NCBI GenBank assembly: GCA_963844315.1 | Contig: CAWJOC010000036.1 | Location: 1-64,000 of the forward strand | Source: CAWAVN01 sp963844315 | Lineage (GTDB): Bacteria > Planctomycetota > Planctomycetia > Planctomycetales > Planctomycetaceae | Length of the DNA stretch: 64,000 nt | Direction of reading: 5' to 3' | Shown here: positions 10,043 to 19,818 of the stretch, in pieces | Layout of the letters: each line of letters opens with the position of its first letter | How positions within the stretch are numbered: the first letter of the stretch is position 1 | Program-made: the position numbers and the translations under genes | Notes under the pieces: model-generated | What the model saw: only the letters and a program-made list of their open reading frames with translations | The model's database searches: none | What the model was told of the DNA's origin: nothing

Positions 10043-10071
10043 AGTGCCGATGCTTCACGACTCGCGTCTGA

Positions 10072-13000
10072 TCAAGGTATAAACACGAATTCCGGCGAGT
10101 TGAGCAATGCCCAGAGCATGTCTTCGTAACGCATCCGCCAGTCGGGGTCCAATCGTGGCGAAGGCGGATCGCCTTTTTTGACCGCTTTCGCCAATTCAAT
10201 TTGCATGCGGTTGGATTCCTCGCTGAGATGGTTGGACCAGGAGACCCCCGCATTTCGCAGCCGATGGATTTTAAGTTCTTCGGGCGCGGCCTTGCGGTGA
10301 CGCTCCGCATAGCCATCCGCCAGCAATTCGCGGAAGGTTTCCTTTTCAGCGCCGTCATGGGCCGCGTGTAAGTCCGTTGGATCACTTGATCGATGAGCGT
10401 ATCCAAGGGCAATTCTTCAATCGCCAACTTGGTAAAGGCGCTGTCTTCCGAGCACCGGGTAAATCGCCGGCCCAAAACGCCATTTGCCAGGACCGCCGGT
10501 TGGAGGACGGTGGGCGAAGCATCCCTGACGGTCAAGGGATCTTGGCGTGAAGCCCGCCAGCCAAACGATTCCAAGACATCCAAAAAGCCCTGCGCCATCG
10601 GCAACGACAAACTGGGACGATCGCGTTCATTCGAGAGCGACGTGAATTGCCAGGCTCTCGTCGGATATCCCAAATTCAAAGATTGCGTAAACTGCCGCGA
10701 GCCGTCGGCGTCGATGTTCAATTCCCCGGCGTGAAAGTCCTTCCCGCAAGCGGCAAACAGCGAATCCACCACTTGCTCCGCCGACATCCGCCGACTCAAG
10801 GGACCGGCAAACAGAGAATCCGCCTCAGCATCTCCCGTGCTTTGAATGGAGACTCGCTGGTAAGTATGCGACGTCAAAATCACGCGGGCGACGTGCTTCA
10901 AATCGTATCCGCTTTGGGCGAGTTCCCGTGAGAGGTATTCCAGGAGTTCCGGATGCGAGGGTTTGGCGTATTCCCAATCATCCACTGGCTCCACCAGGCC
11001 CTGGCCGAGGTAACGCTTCCACAATCGGTTCACGATGACTTCCGCAAAACGGTCATTCAGCGGCGAAGTCACCAAAGCCGCTAATTTCTCGCGGGAATCC
11101 TCGTTGTTTGGCGTCAGCGATGAAAGCATGTCCTCGGACGCCAACTCCGCGAATGGCCATTGGGGCGGCAGCTTTTGGCCGGATTTGAGCGTGACCGTCA
11201 CCAACAGCGACTTCGTGAATTCCTCGCCACCGGGGATCAGGCTGGATGCGGGGACGGCTTGCGGCCCGCGGTTGAGCATCGCCGCGACCTGGAACAAGTC
11301 CGATTGCTGAAAATCGTGAAACGGGGCATCGTGGCAGCGGGCGCACTTCATCTCGAGGCCCAAAAACGCCTGCCCGATGATGTGCGCTTTCGCGGCCATC
11401 GGAACATCGTTTTGCGTGGCCATTTCAAACCCGCCCGGCCCGCCGTAGTACGCGCTGCCTTCCATGCGGACCAGTTCGGAGGCAAAGCGGTCGAAGGGTT
11501 TGTTATCCAAAAAGGATTCATGAATCCACCAGCGGAACGGTCCGGTGTTGTTCAAGGTGGGATTGACGATGTTGGGATTCTCCGCGAGCACATCCTGCCA
11601 ATAGCTCACCCAATGATCCGCCCAACCCGGATGGGCCAACAGCCGGTCGATGTACCGCTCCCGCCGGCCTTCGGGCTTATCCGCGAAGAAGGATTCGATT
11701 TGCTCCGGCGTGGGCACGGTGCCTATGACATCCAATGTCACCCGGCGGAGAAACGCCCAATCCTCCGCCAGATTTGCGGGTGTTTTCTTGGCGTTTTCCA
11801 GCCGATGGTTGATGAACCGGTCCACGGTGTTTAGAACAGCGGATTCGTTATCGACGGGGGGAATTGCAATGGCCGGTTGCTTCGAGAGAACTTCGCGGGC
11901 GAGTTTGTGCCGACGGTTCCAGAAGTCGGTTTCCTGTTTGCCTGCAACGTGTCGGCGGTCGGCGTTCAGGTCGCGTTGATACAGGCCATCCCGCTCGCGA
12001 AACGCGAGAAACTCCTCATCCGTGATGGCATACCGCCAATCGGATTTGGGCTCAGAATGCGGAATAGCCCATCGTCGCCGTCCAGGCTCACGGACGTTTC
12101 GCCCAACTCCGGCCGCTTTTGATTTCCTCCCAGAAAGAGTTCGAGCCTCAGCCGATGCGGCTTGCCGTCGCCCTTGATCTCGACGACTTGCTCGTTATCG
12201 CCCGGCAGCCAAGGGCCTGATCGAGTCATTCTTGATGATGTCCACGTACTCGATGTTTCCATGCCCATCCCCATTGATGCTATGAAACGGCGATTCCAGA
12301 ATCAGTTTTTCATCCAGAAACAGTCTGGCCCCATTTCGTGCCCTCAGGAGCAATTTGCAATCGCGGTTCGGCAGCGTCACCATGCCGGTCGCTCTTAAAG
12401 CGAAAGGATTGGTGCGGTCGGTCTGTACGCCCCGGTCGGTATATTTCTTCGGGACTTCCAAGAACGCAAACGCCGGCGCGACGTAGGAATCAAGCGCGGC
12501 GCAGGTGGATAATTCCACGACTTTTGATCGGGAATGCCTTCGAGAATTTCAACGAGCACCGCATCTTTCGGAAGTTCCCGGGTGGCCAGGAAGGTTTCAA
12601 TGGGCCGCTCGTAAAACCGCTTGGCGATTTGCTTGGGCGAAAGGGCTGTCCGAAAAATTGCAATCTCGTCCAAATCGCCTTGGAACGTGCTGGATTTATT
12701 GCCGCCCAGCGAGGAGCCGATCCAAAGCTCATCGTTATCGACCACGGGGGCTTCCACGGTTTGGCCGCCGTAGTCCCAAGTCCCGCTCACAAGCCGGCCA
12801 TCCAGGTAGCCTTTGATGCTGTTGGGATTTCCGAATTCGTAAGTCACGGCGACGTGATGCCAGCCGCTTGCGGGAACGAAGCCGATGTCCGAGTTCCAGC
12901 GGTGATAGTCATCGCGGACACCGTTTCGGTTTTTGTGATTGCGAAACAGAAAACTGATCCGGGCGGTTCCGCCGACGCCGCGAAGCCTGAGCGCGTAATT

Positions 13001-13520
13001 CTGGTTTTCCTTGGGAACGCCTTTGTTGTTCGTGCGGCCTTTGCCCACGATATAGATTTGCTGGTCCTCCGCGATGCTGGCCGGATTGATCCAGGCTTCG
13101 AGCGTGATGGCATCCCCGTTGGTGAAGTCCAACACGCTGTTTTCGCCGGGATCCCGCACGCGAATCAAAGAAGCCTGCTCCCGAAAATCGCCCGGCGAGA
13201 TTCTGCCGGGCAAACGCCGGCCATTGCGGAGAACGTGGCCCAAAAGAGGAAAACGAAACCCCGCCCGAGGATTTCCCATCCAGGCCTGCCTGAGGGCTTT
13301 CATTGGAAAGCCCCGGGAGCTTGCTCCCATCGAATCGCCAATACGCAACGGGATGATCGGCCAGGATTTGCTCTGCATATCGGGATGCTCGCGCCTCCGC
13401 GACCGCAGGCTCCGTGGCCAAAACGCTGCCCGCGCTCCACTTAAAAAGTACGCGAACCGAAAGTCCCGCTGAGGACCAGAAATCGAAGCCATGTGGGTTT
13501 GCGAAACAGCATTTCACCAC
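10072..13520 (-). CDS. LamG-DUF1549-DUF1553 planctomycete cytochrome-type protein, frameshifted
   Basis: Large exported protein (about 1150 codons) of the planctomycete DUF1549/DUF1553 class. Order from the N-terminus: hydrophobic leader; DHPVAYWRFDGS then a concanavalin-like LamG domain (ITLEAWINPA, WHHVAVTYEFG, LDEIAIFRTALSPKQIAKR); a PA14-like stretch (KLLLRARNGARLFLDEKLIL); DUF1549 (EDWAFLRRVTLDVIGTVPTP, HPGWADHWVSYWQDVL) with one haem motif CARCH; and DUF1553 (FAEVIVNRLWKRYLGQGLVEP, LLEYLSRELAQ, RRMSAEQVVDSLFAACG) ending in LWALLNSPEFVF. Frame breaks occur near 13300, 12500, 12250, 12060, 11830 and 10350. Members often sit beside DUF1501 partners; here a DUF1501 gene is 15 kb away. Function unproven, probably polysaccharide-related surface work. 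Confidence 0.8.
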
Positions 13521-13647
13521 TCAATAAGTAAATTGCGATGGGGAGAAGATCAGGCGGGAAAGTTTGGAGGGCAAATCTTGGTTTGGCATTCAAGCAACAT
13601 TCAATCACGACTCCTCGCAATGGTCAAGTTCCGTAGTCGAACCAGTC

Positions 13648-13732
13648 TGGGTGGCACGCCCTAAGGCTTTGCGAAGGGCGTGGTCTTTCACGCTCACCAC
13701 GCCCTTCGCAAAGCCTTAGGGCGTGCCACCCA
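13648..13732. repeat. Perfect 36-bp-arm palindrome (REP-like)
   Basis: Left arm 13648-13683 (tgggtggcacgccctaaggc...) is exactly complementary to 13697-13732, with a 13-base loop. It lies just downstream of the FGE lipoprotein stop (13738) on the reverse strand, so it can also act as that gene's terminator. No T run follows. Confidence 0.85.
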
Positions 13733-13737
13733 ATCTA

Positions 13738-14829
13738 CTAGCGGGGCAGCGGAAGATCTTTGGGGGACGCCACGCAGCGAAATCCGCAATGAAACGTGCC
13801 AGTGTCTTCCTCGCCCTTCATGCGGGCGGAATTCCGGTAGGAGATGCAATACGAATCGCTGCACATGAACGACCCGCCCCGTTGCACCCGCTTGATGATG
13901 TGCGGTTCTTGGGGATCGTAACTGGATTCGGGACCTTGGGGATTCTTGAGTGGGCTGTTGAAGTAATAATCGGGCCGGTAATAATCGCTAACCCATTCCC
14001 AAACATTGGCGGACATATCGTAAAGCCCGAACTTGTTGGCGGGAAACGTACCGACCGGCGCGGTGGTCCGGTAGCCATCGTCTTGTGTGTTCTCAAACGG
14101 AAAATCGCCCTGCCAGATGTTGTGGAGCCACTTTCCTTCGGGGTTTCGCGTGTCGCCCCAGGGATAGGTCTTCTGATAAAGCCCGCCCCGCGCGGCGTAT
14201 TCCCACTCGGCTTCCGTGGGCAGTCTTTTCCCGGCCCATTTGCAATACGCCTGGGCATCGAGCCAGGCGACGTGCACGACCGGATGATCCATCCGATTCT
14301 CGATCGAAGACTCCGGACCTTCCGGATGCCGCCAGTTCGCGCCGGGGATATACTCCGCCCAGGAATACGCCCCCAGCTCCGGGTCGAACGACCCTTGCTT
14401 CATGTTGGGGTTCAGGCAAATCGATCCCGGCTTGACGCCCTCTGGAACAATCTGAATGGCAGCGGCTTCGGGTTTCAAACTTCGCAGTTCGGGTTTACGT
14501 TCCGCCATCGTGGCATAGCCGGTGGCCTTAACAAACTTTTGAAACTGGGCGTTGGTGACTTCGGTTTTGTCCATGTAGAATCCATCCAACTCCACGGGAT
14601 GGACGGGAATTTCGTCCGGCTTGCCGCCCATGTCCACCCGGCAACCCATCTCAAACGTGCCGCCGGGAATCCAGACCATCCCGTCGGGAGGCGGCGCGGG
14701 GGGGGCGGAAGTGGAATCCGCAGTCGGCTCTGTCGAACCTCTTAAAGAGTCCGTGTGTTCCCCACAGCCCGACAATGACAGGCTGGCTAAAGCGCAAATG
14801 GCAAAACCAAAGTAAGAGAGGCGAAACAT
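13738..14829 (-). CDS. Formylglycine-generating enzyme, lipoprotein form
   Basis: SUMF1/EgtB-fold protein of 363 residues with an N-terminal lipobox (LSLSGC, Cys22), so a lipid-anchored exported protein. The fold signature is complete: WIPGGTFEMG near residue 52, FYMDKTEVTNAQFQKFV, HPVVHVAWLDAQAYCKWAGK, RLPTEAEWEYAARGG, and ANVWEWVSDYY. The segment GGSFMCSDSYC (Cys323 and Cys328) has the two catalytic, copper-binding cysteines of true FGE, which most SUMF1-like relatives lack. It therefore probably oxidises a sulfatase cysteine to formylglycine. No sulfatase gene lies in the window. Intact reading frame. Confidence 0.87.
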   Translation of the reverse strand: MFRLSYFGFAICALASLSLSGCGEHTDSLRGSTEPTADSTSAPPAPPPDGMVWIPGGTFEMGCRVDMGGKPDEIPVHPVELDGFYMDKTEVTNAQFQKFVKATGYATMAERKPELRSLKPEAAAIQIVPEGVKPGSICLNPNMKQGSFDPELGAYSWAEYIPGANWRHPEGPESSIENRMDHPVVHVAWLDAQAYCKWAGKRLPTEAEWEYAARGGLYQKTYPWGDTRNPEGKWLHNIWQGDFPFENTQDDGYRTTAPVGTFPANKFGLYDMSANVWEWVSDYYRPDYYFNSPLKNPQGPESSYDPQEPHIIKRVQRGGSFMCSDSYCISYRNSARMKGEEDTGTFHCGFRCVASPKDLPLPR

Positions 14830-15229
14830 GAATATCAGTCAAAAACAAAACCGATGGCTGGAGTATTGCCGCTGGGATCAATTTTAACCCGCTTCGACTC
14901 CAAAACTCAAACCCATCCCAAAAGCGCCCATGAGTGCAAATAGTCGGCTTAATGCAACGCCCGGATTGGCAGGCCCATGTTTTCCCTGATTCGATCTGGA
15001 CATGTTGGGGAGAATCTGGCACACTTCCCCCTCTCTCACATCGCCTTCCATTTCCCATACCCCATCCTGAGTCCCCTTCAACCGTCAGATGCCGTCTGAG
15101 GGGCGTTTTCGTGCGTCTTCGCCATGGGCTTTTCTAACGAATCTCGCATTGCGATTCGTGGAGGAGTTCGGCCAGGGACCCGAGACCCCTTTCCGGTGGG
15201 TTCTGTTTCTTCGCAGGGATGCGAGCCTC
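14830..15229. other. Divergent intergenic region, no convincing gene
   Basis: 400 bp between the divergent FGE and glycosyltransferase starts. Small ORFs here (for example leftward 14884-15081) show no ribosome binding site, signal peptide or recognisable motif. The region should hold promoters for both neighbours, but I cannot point to a specific -35/-10 pair. Confidence 0.5.
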
Positions 15230-16972
15230 ATGACCACGCTCTTGCCACCCGCCACGCGGTGGTTGAGATCCAAACCACACGCTGAACGTGCCCCGACGAG
15301 AAAGCCCTCGCCGGGACGAATCTGCGCGTGGTATTGGACGCTTCTGGCGTTGGTTCTCGTCGCGGGGATAACGCTCTTTTACCGACTGGGATCGTACCGC
15401 AGCTTCAGCTCGCACGAAGTTTATGCCGTCGTCACGGCAAGGGAAATGATTGAAAGCCAGAACTGGGTTCTGCCCACGTTTGGCGGACTTCCCCGGTTGC
15501 GAAAGCCGCCCTTGGTTTACTGGGTCGTGGCAGGTTCGGCGAAAGTCTGCGGCGAATTGTCGCCGGTGTCCGCCCGGTTGCCCTCAGCTCTGGCGGGATT
15601 GCTTCTGGCGGGAGTCATTGGCCTTTGGGCAAAAAGGTGGTACGGCCCGCGCGTGGGTTGGGCGGCAGTCTTTGTGCAATTGACGTCGATCTGGTTTTTG
15701 ATTTTTGCCCGCAAAGCCGAGATCGACATGCTGCTCTGCCTCTTTACAACCACGGCTTTATTTCTGATCGCGGACCAACCGGACAAGGAATCGTCCGGGC
15801 GTTCGTTTTTCAGGTGGCTTTCGGTTTACGTGCTTTTGTCCTTGGCGTGGCTTGCGAAATTCCATTACGGCCCCGCGATGGTGTTGGTTCCCGCGCTCCT
15901 GTACTTTGTGGTGGAACGGCGGTGGCGGCTGCTCCGAACTTTGGCCCATCCCATCGGGCTGTTCGTATTGGTCTCAGCGATTGCGATTTGGCCGGCCCTA
16001 GTCCTGGAGTATGCTCCCAATGCCTGGGAAATCTGGCGAAAAGAAACGCTGGGGCGGGCGGTTGGCGAGTTGGGCAATCATCCGATTACCTATTACCTTC
16101 CCTATTTGCTTTGGCTTCCGTTGCCTTGGACGCCGTTCGCCTTGGCCTCCATTAGACGAAGTTGGAAAGCCGCTTGGAGAAATCACGACTCCAAGGAAAA
16201 ATTTCTCTGGATTTGGTTTCTCTCGCAATTGGCCATCGTTACCTTGTCCGCCAATAAGCACCAGCATTACCTGTTGGCACTTCTCCCCATGTGCTCACTC
16301 CTGGCGGCGCGCAGTCTTTCGGGAATGCTGCACGGGTTTCGCGAAGGCCGAATGCGGATCCACCGGCATTGGCTTTGGGTGTTGATCGGACTGAACCTGG
16401 CCTTCAGCTTATTCTTGATGTTGACGCTGCTCAACAAATGGCCGGAACTCAAGATTCCCATCCTGATTCTTGCGATCACGGTCGGAGTCTGCGAAGGGTT
16501 GGGCTGGCTCCTGCTTTACCACCGGCGCGTATTCGCGGTGGTCGCGGTCAATGTGCTCAGCGTGCTCATTGGCGGCGTGGTGCTTGTGGATTGGCTGCTG
16601 CCCCGCTGCGACCGCCGGGTTAATGTCCTGGCTTTTGCGAAGGACATCCGCCAATCCGTGCTGCCCAACGAATCCGTCGTCTTGTACCGTATGGACCGTG
16701 ATCCGCTGGTCTATCATCTGGGCACGCCCGTCTTTCGGGCGGAGTGCCTGGACGATCTCAAACCCAAGTTCAATGAAAGCGGCCCGATTTACGTGTTAGG
16801 GTACGAGAAATTCATTGAGCACCTTTATCCCTACGGAGAAACCCGAGCGCTCGCCCGCTTGCCCAAGGGCCGAAAAGACGCGGAACCGCTGGAAGGGGAT
16901 TTGGTGCTCGTAAAAATCCTGCCGCGCGGGGATCGTGCCGATTCCATCCCACAAACCGCGAACGCAAACTAG
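15230..16972 (+). CDS. ArnT/PMT-family membrane glycosyltransferase
   Basis: Polytopic glycosyltransferase of the GT39/GT83 type, using a polyprenyl-phosphate sugar and acting at the outer face of the inner membrane. It has a first helix (LLALVLVAGITLFYRLG), then the first loop with FSSHEVYAVVTAREM, where an acidic residue near SHE is the usual catalytic position, and LRKPPLVYWV, the conserved lysine-proline-proline loop. About ten to twelve helices follow, with WYGPRVGWAAVFVQLTSIWF and ARKAEIDMLLCLFTTTALFL, then a periplasmic C-terminal domain. An in-frame ATG at 15089 is possible, but 15230 (MTTLLPPAT) has a purine-rich caggga upstream and avoids a long non-membrane extension. Acceptor unknown: lipid A-like or protein. 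Confidence 0.85.
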   Translation: MTTLLPPATRWLRSKPHAERAPTRKPSPGRICAWYWTLLALVLVAGITLFYRLGSYRSFSSHEVYAVVTAREMIESQNWVLPTFGGLPRLRKPPLVYWVVAGSAKVCGELSPVSARLPSALAGLLLAGVIGLWAKRWYGPRVGWAAVFVQLTSIWFLIFARKAEIDMLLCLFTTTALFLIADQPDKESSGRSFFRWLSVYVLLSLAWLAKFHYGPAMVLVPALLYFVVERRWRLLRTLAHPIGLFVLVSAIAIWPALVLEYAPNAWEIWRKETLGRAVGELGNHPITYYLPYLLWLPLPWTPFALASIRRSWKAAWRNHDSKEKFLWIWFLSQLAIVTLSANKHQHYLLALLPMCSLLAARSLSGMLHGFREGRMRIHRHWLWVLIGLNLAFSLFLMLTLLNKWPELKIPILILAITVGVCEGLGWLLLYHRRVFAVVAVNVLSVLIGGVVLVDWLLPRCDRRVNVLAFAKDIRQSVLPNESVVLYRMDRDPLVYHLGTPVFRAECLDDLKPKFNESGPIYVLGYEKFIEHLYPYGETRALARLPKGRKDAEPLEGDLVLVKILPRGDRADSIPQTANAN

Positions 16973-17016
16973 GCGCTGTCATCACCAGTGTCCCATCAAC
17001 TTTCGATTGACTGGTT

Positions 17017-17090
17017 GTGTGCCACTGGCTCCGCCAGTGCGAAACTAAGTCCGACGTCCTTCTTAAGCACTGGCAAAGCCAGTGGCACAC
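17017..17090. repeat. Palindromic repeat, GTGTGCCACTGGC type
   Basis: The outer arms gtgtgccactggct and agccagtggcacac pair, with further partial pairing inside (ccgccagtgc against gcactggcaa). It sits between two convergent genes and probably terminates one or both. A second, different palindrome follows after two bases. Confidence 0.8.
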
Positions 17091-17092
17091 GC

Positions 17093-17134
17093 GCGCTAGC
17101 CGCCGGTTCTTCGCGGAAAACCGGCGGCTAGCGC
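17093..17134. repeat. Palindromic repeat, GCGCTAGCCGCCGGTT type
   Basis: The arms gcgctagccgccggtt and aaccggcggctagcgc are exactly complementary around ttcgcggaa-like central bases. It ends 16 bp before the stop of the convergent sugar dehydrogenase gene. Elements of this look are common between planctomycete genes. Confidence 0.85.
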
Positions 17135-17150
17135 CGTGCCGCTCACAAGG

Positions 17151-19390
17151 TTAATCGCCTTCTCCCGCTTCCTCATCTTTTCTGAGCGCGAGAATCCACT
17201 TCCGGAGCATCGCCACGGCTGGCTCATCGACGATGGAAGTCGCGAGTTGCGGCATTTGGCCCCGGTCGCGGATTCTGGTGCGATAAAGCAGCACGGAGCG
17301 GTCCGGATCGCCTGGAGCGATCAGGCGGGCGTTTTCGATGTTGAAGTGATGGTGGATGGGTTTCACGTCAATCGCATTCATGGCTTTCGTCGTCGCGGTG
17401 AATTCCAAATCCATCTGGGCATTCCCGCCCCCTGCTTTGACGTGACACGCGGCGCAATTCGCGTGCAGGTAGGATCTCGCTCTCTGATTGATGTCGGCGG
17501 ATTCATCGTAGGGGTTCACCAGCGGCGTGAGCTTTTCCTTGCGGTTCACTTTCAAAACTCCCAATTGTTCCAAGAGGTCCAATTGGTTCATGGTCTTCTG
17601 GCCGTAATCGTGGTCCTTGTTCATTTGAGCCGTCGAGAGACCTAACACGTAATTCGCCGCCCGGCTATGGCAGACCATGCACTCCGTCCGGCTGGGATAA
17701 TGCCAGGTTTGATTGCAGTCTTTTCCATCGGAGGATTGAAGGACAATCGATTGTTCGCGGCCTTCTTTTTCCACGAGCACGCCTTCCGTTTGATCGTCAT
17801 TCCAGGCGTAAGAATAGCCAATCCATTCGCCCTGCTGCTTCGTGAGGAACCGGGTTTCAATCCATTTTCGCGAAGCCGGGTCGCCCGGTTTGGTCTCGAG
17901 GCCAAACGATTTCACAAGCACGGTGTTCTCAGGAAATTCCCAGCCGCGATTCACGCGGTAGTCGATTTTCGCGGGTTCGGTCTTGCCGGCTTTCTCCACC
18001 GTGGGGGAAGCGCGATCCAGCGGGCTTTGAAGGCTCCATCCGACCATAAGGGCGAATTGACGGAATACGGAATCAACCCCGGCTGCATCTCGTGACCTCT
18101 GACCGAACGGAACAACCCCGTTTCGCTGAGCTTTCGTGGAAACTTTTGGGGATCGTAGCTTGGCGTCTGATTTGGGATCAGCGTATAGAACCCGCCTTGC
18201 CCGCGATGGTCAGCGATCAATAACTCGCCGTTGGCATCCAAGGAAAAAGCCGTGATGTTAAACGGCGTATCCGTCAACTCGCGATGCCAAAGCACGCTTT
18301 GGCCATCGTGCTTGATGCCCCAGATTTTCCCGGTCGAATGGTCGCCATAGATATAGGCTCCGCGAAGTTCCGGCAGCTTATTCCCATGATAGACCACGCC
18401 GCCCGTGAGCGAGCGAGCTTCGGAGTGCGGATGTTCCGCCGTGGGCTTGACGACCGGGTGCGGGCCAAGTTTGCGGTTGAGATAAAACGGATGGCTGCCT
18501 TCGTAAACGCTCCAACCGTAGTTGGCTCCCTTCGCAATGAGGTAGGCTTGCTCCCACAAATCCTGACCGTTGTTGCCGACCCAGATGTGCCCCGTCTTTT
18601 GGTCGGTCGTCATCCGCCAAGGGTTTCTGAGACCATAAGCCCAAGTTTCCGGAGCGATGTTTTTCTCTCCGATAAACGGGTTGTCCTGGGGCACGGAATA
18701 GGCTTTGCCTGCATCGGGGTGATCGACGTCAATTCTGAGCACTTTGGACAAAAGATGATCCAGGCCCTGCCCGGTCACGTTGTCGTCCGAATCCGAAGTG
18801 CCATCCCCGGAAGTGACGAACATCATGCCGTCCAAACCGAAGGTGATGCCCAGCCCGTTATGGCCATCGGATTCCCATTCAATGATCGTCTTCGCCGAAG
18901 TGGGATCAAACGAGCAAGGCGGCTTTCGGTCGATGGTGTAACGGATAACCCGGCAGGTCTTGGGCTTGTCCTTCACCCAGGCATCATTCGCCCCGACATA
19001 GAGATAGCCGTTGTTTTTGTAATCGGGATGAAAGCACAACGTATAGACCAAGGCTTTGTCCCATTCGAGCAGAACTTCAATTTCGCCCTCGGCAGGGTCG
19101 CCCTTCGTCCGGCACAACCGGGTTTTGCCATAGGCTGCGGCCTGTCCAAGAAAATACATTTGCCCGGTTTGGGGATCCATCAGCATGTGAATCGGGAAAT
19201 CCACCTTGAGCTGAGGAAACACCCGAAGGGTGGCATAAGGCAAAGGCGGCTCCGGCGATCCATGCAGCTTTGCCGTCGTCACCGGCGACCAATTTTTAAT
19301 GTCAAAGTCCGAAGCCCAGCCAAGATCGTTCTGAATAAATAACGATCCAAAGGTTGCAATCAACAAGCCCAATCGAAATCTCTTTGGCAT
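17151..19390 (-). CDS. Glucose/sorbosone dehydrogenase-like protein fused to a dihaem domain, one frameshift
   Basis: Exported PQQ-type sugar dehydrogenase (GSDH beta-propeller) with a C-terminal cytochrome-like region, about 746 codons. Signal peptide at residues 1-26 (FRLGLLIATFGSLF). Propeller motifs: LCFHPDYKNNGYLYVGANDA, SDGHNGLGITFGLDGMMFV, APETWAYGLRNPWRM, GANYGWSVYEGSHPF and TGGVVYHG. The frame breaks at about 18000-18050, and the other frame continues with KSFGLETKPGDPASRKWIET, CMVCH and CAACH, two CxxCH haem motifs, and a final MPQLATSIVDEPAV typical of planctomycete cytochrome tails. Haem domains could pass electrons from sugar oxidation. ATG 19390 is chosen over 19444 because it begins directly at the signal peptide. 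Confidence 0.82.
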
Positions 19391-19818
19391 CACAAAACAT
19401 TCCGTTCGAGAAACGGACCAATGGAAGAATTCACTCGGATACAAATAAAAACAGTCATCTTAACTTCCTTCCAACTGTACCACTGCCGATTCGGATATGC
19501 CAAGCCTTCGCTGTTGATCCGAGGTGAGGAGATACGAGATAATCAAAAGGGTATTGAATGCAAAGCAGTTCTCTGGAAGGTTGCTTCATGAAATGGGTGA
19601 TGCTTGAAGCGGTGCTCGATACCGTCGCTCAGACACCATTCTCATGAAAGCGTAAGCTTGACTCGCTTGAAGAATCCTTTGAACTTTCAAGGCAAGTCCT
19701 TTTCTGACGATTTTGCAGGCTGTTCATCTTCATTTCAGGTCAAAGGGCGATTGTGCCGATGGGGGAATAAGAGTCGGCCTTTGTCGAGATTCTAGGGCAT
19801 GGGGTGAGGGTGAACTCA
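19391..19818. other. Divergent intergenic region, no gene seen
   Basis: 428 bp between divergent starts. It is AT-richer than the neighbours. I see no long hairpin, tRNA-like fold or supported small gene. Promoters for both flanking genes should lie here. Confidence 0.45.

Noticed and set aside
14884..15081. 65-codon leftward open frame upstream of the FGE gene
   Set aside because: No ribosome site, signal or recognisable motif; kept as intergenic.
15089..15100. Neisseria-type DNA uptake sequence (ATGCCGTCTGA)
   Set aside because: Single occurrence, one base short of the 12-mer, and the flanking genes are planctomycete. Chance match.
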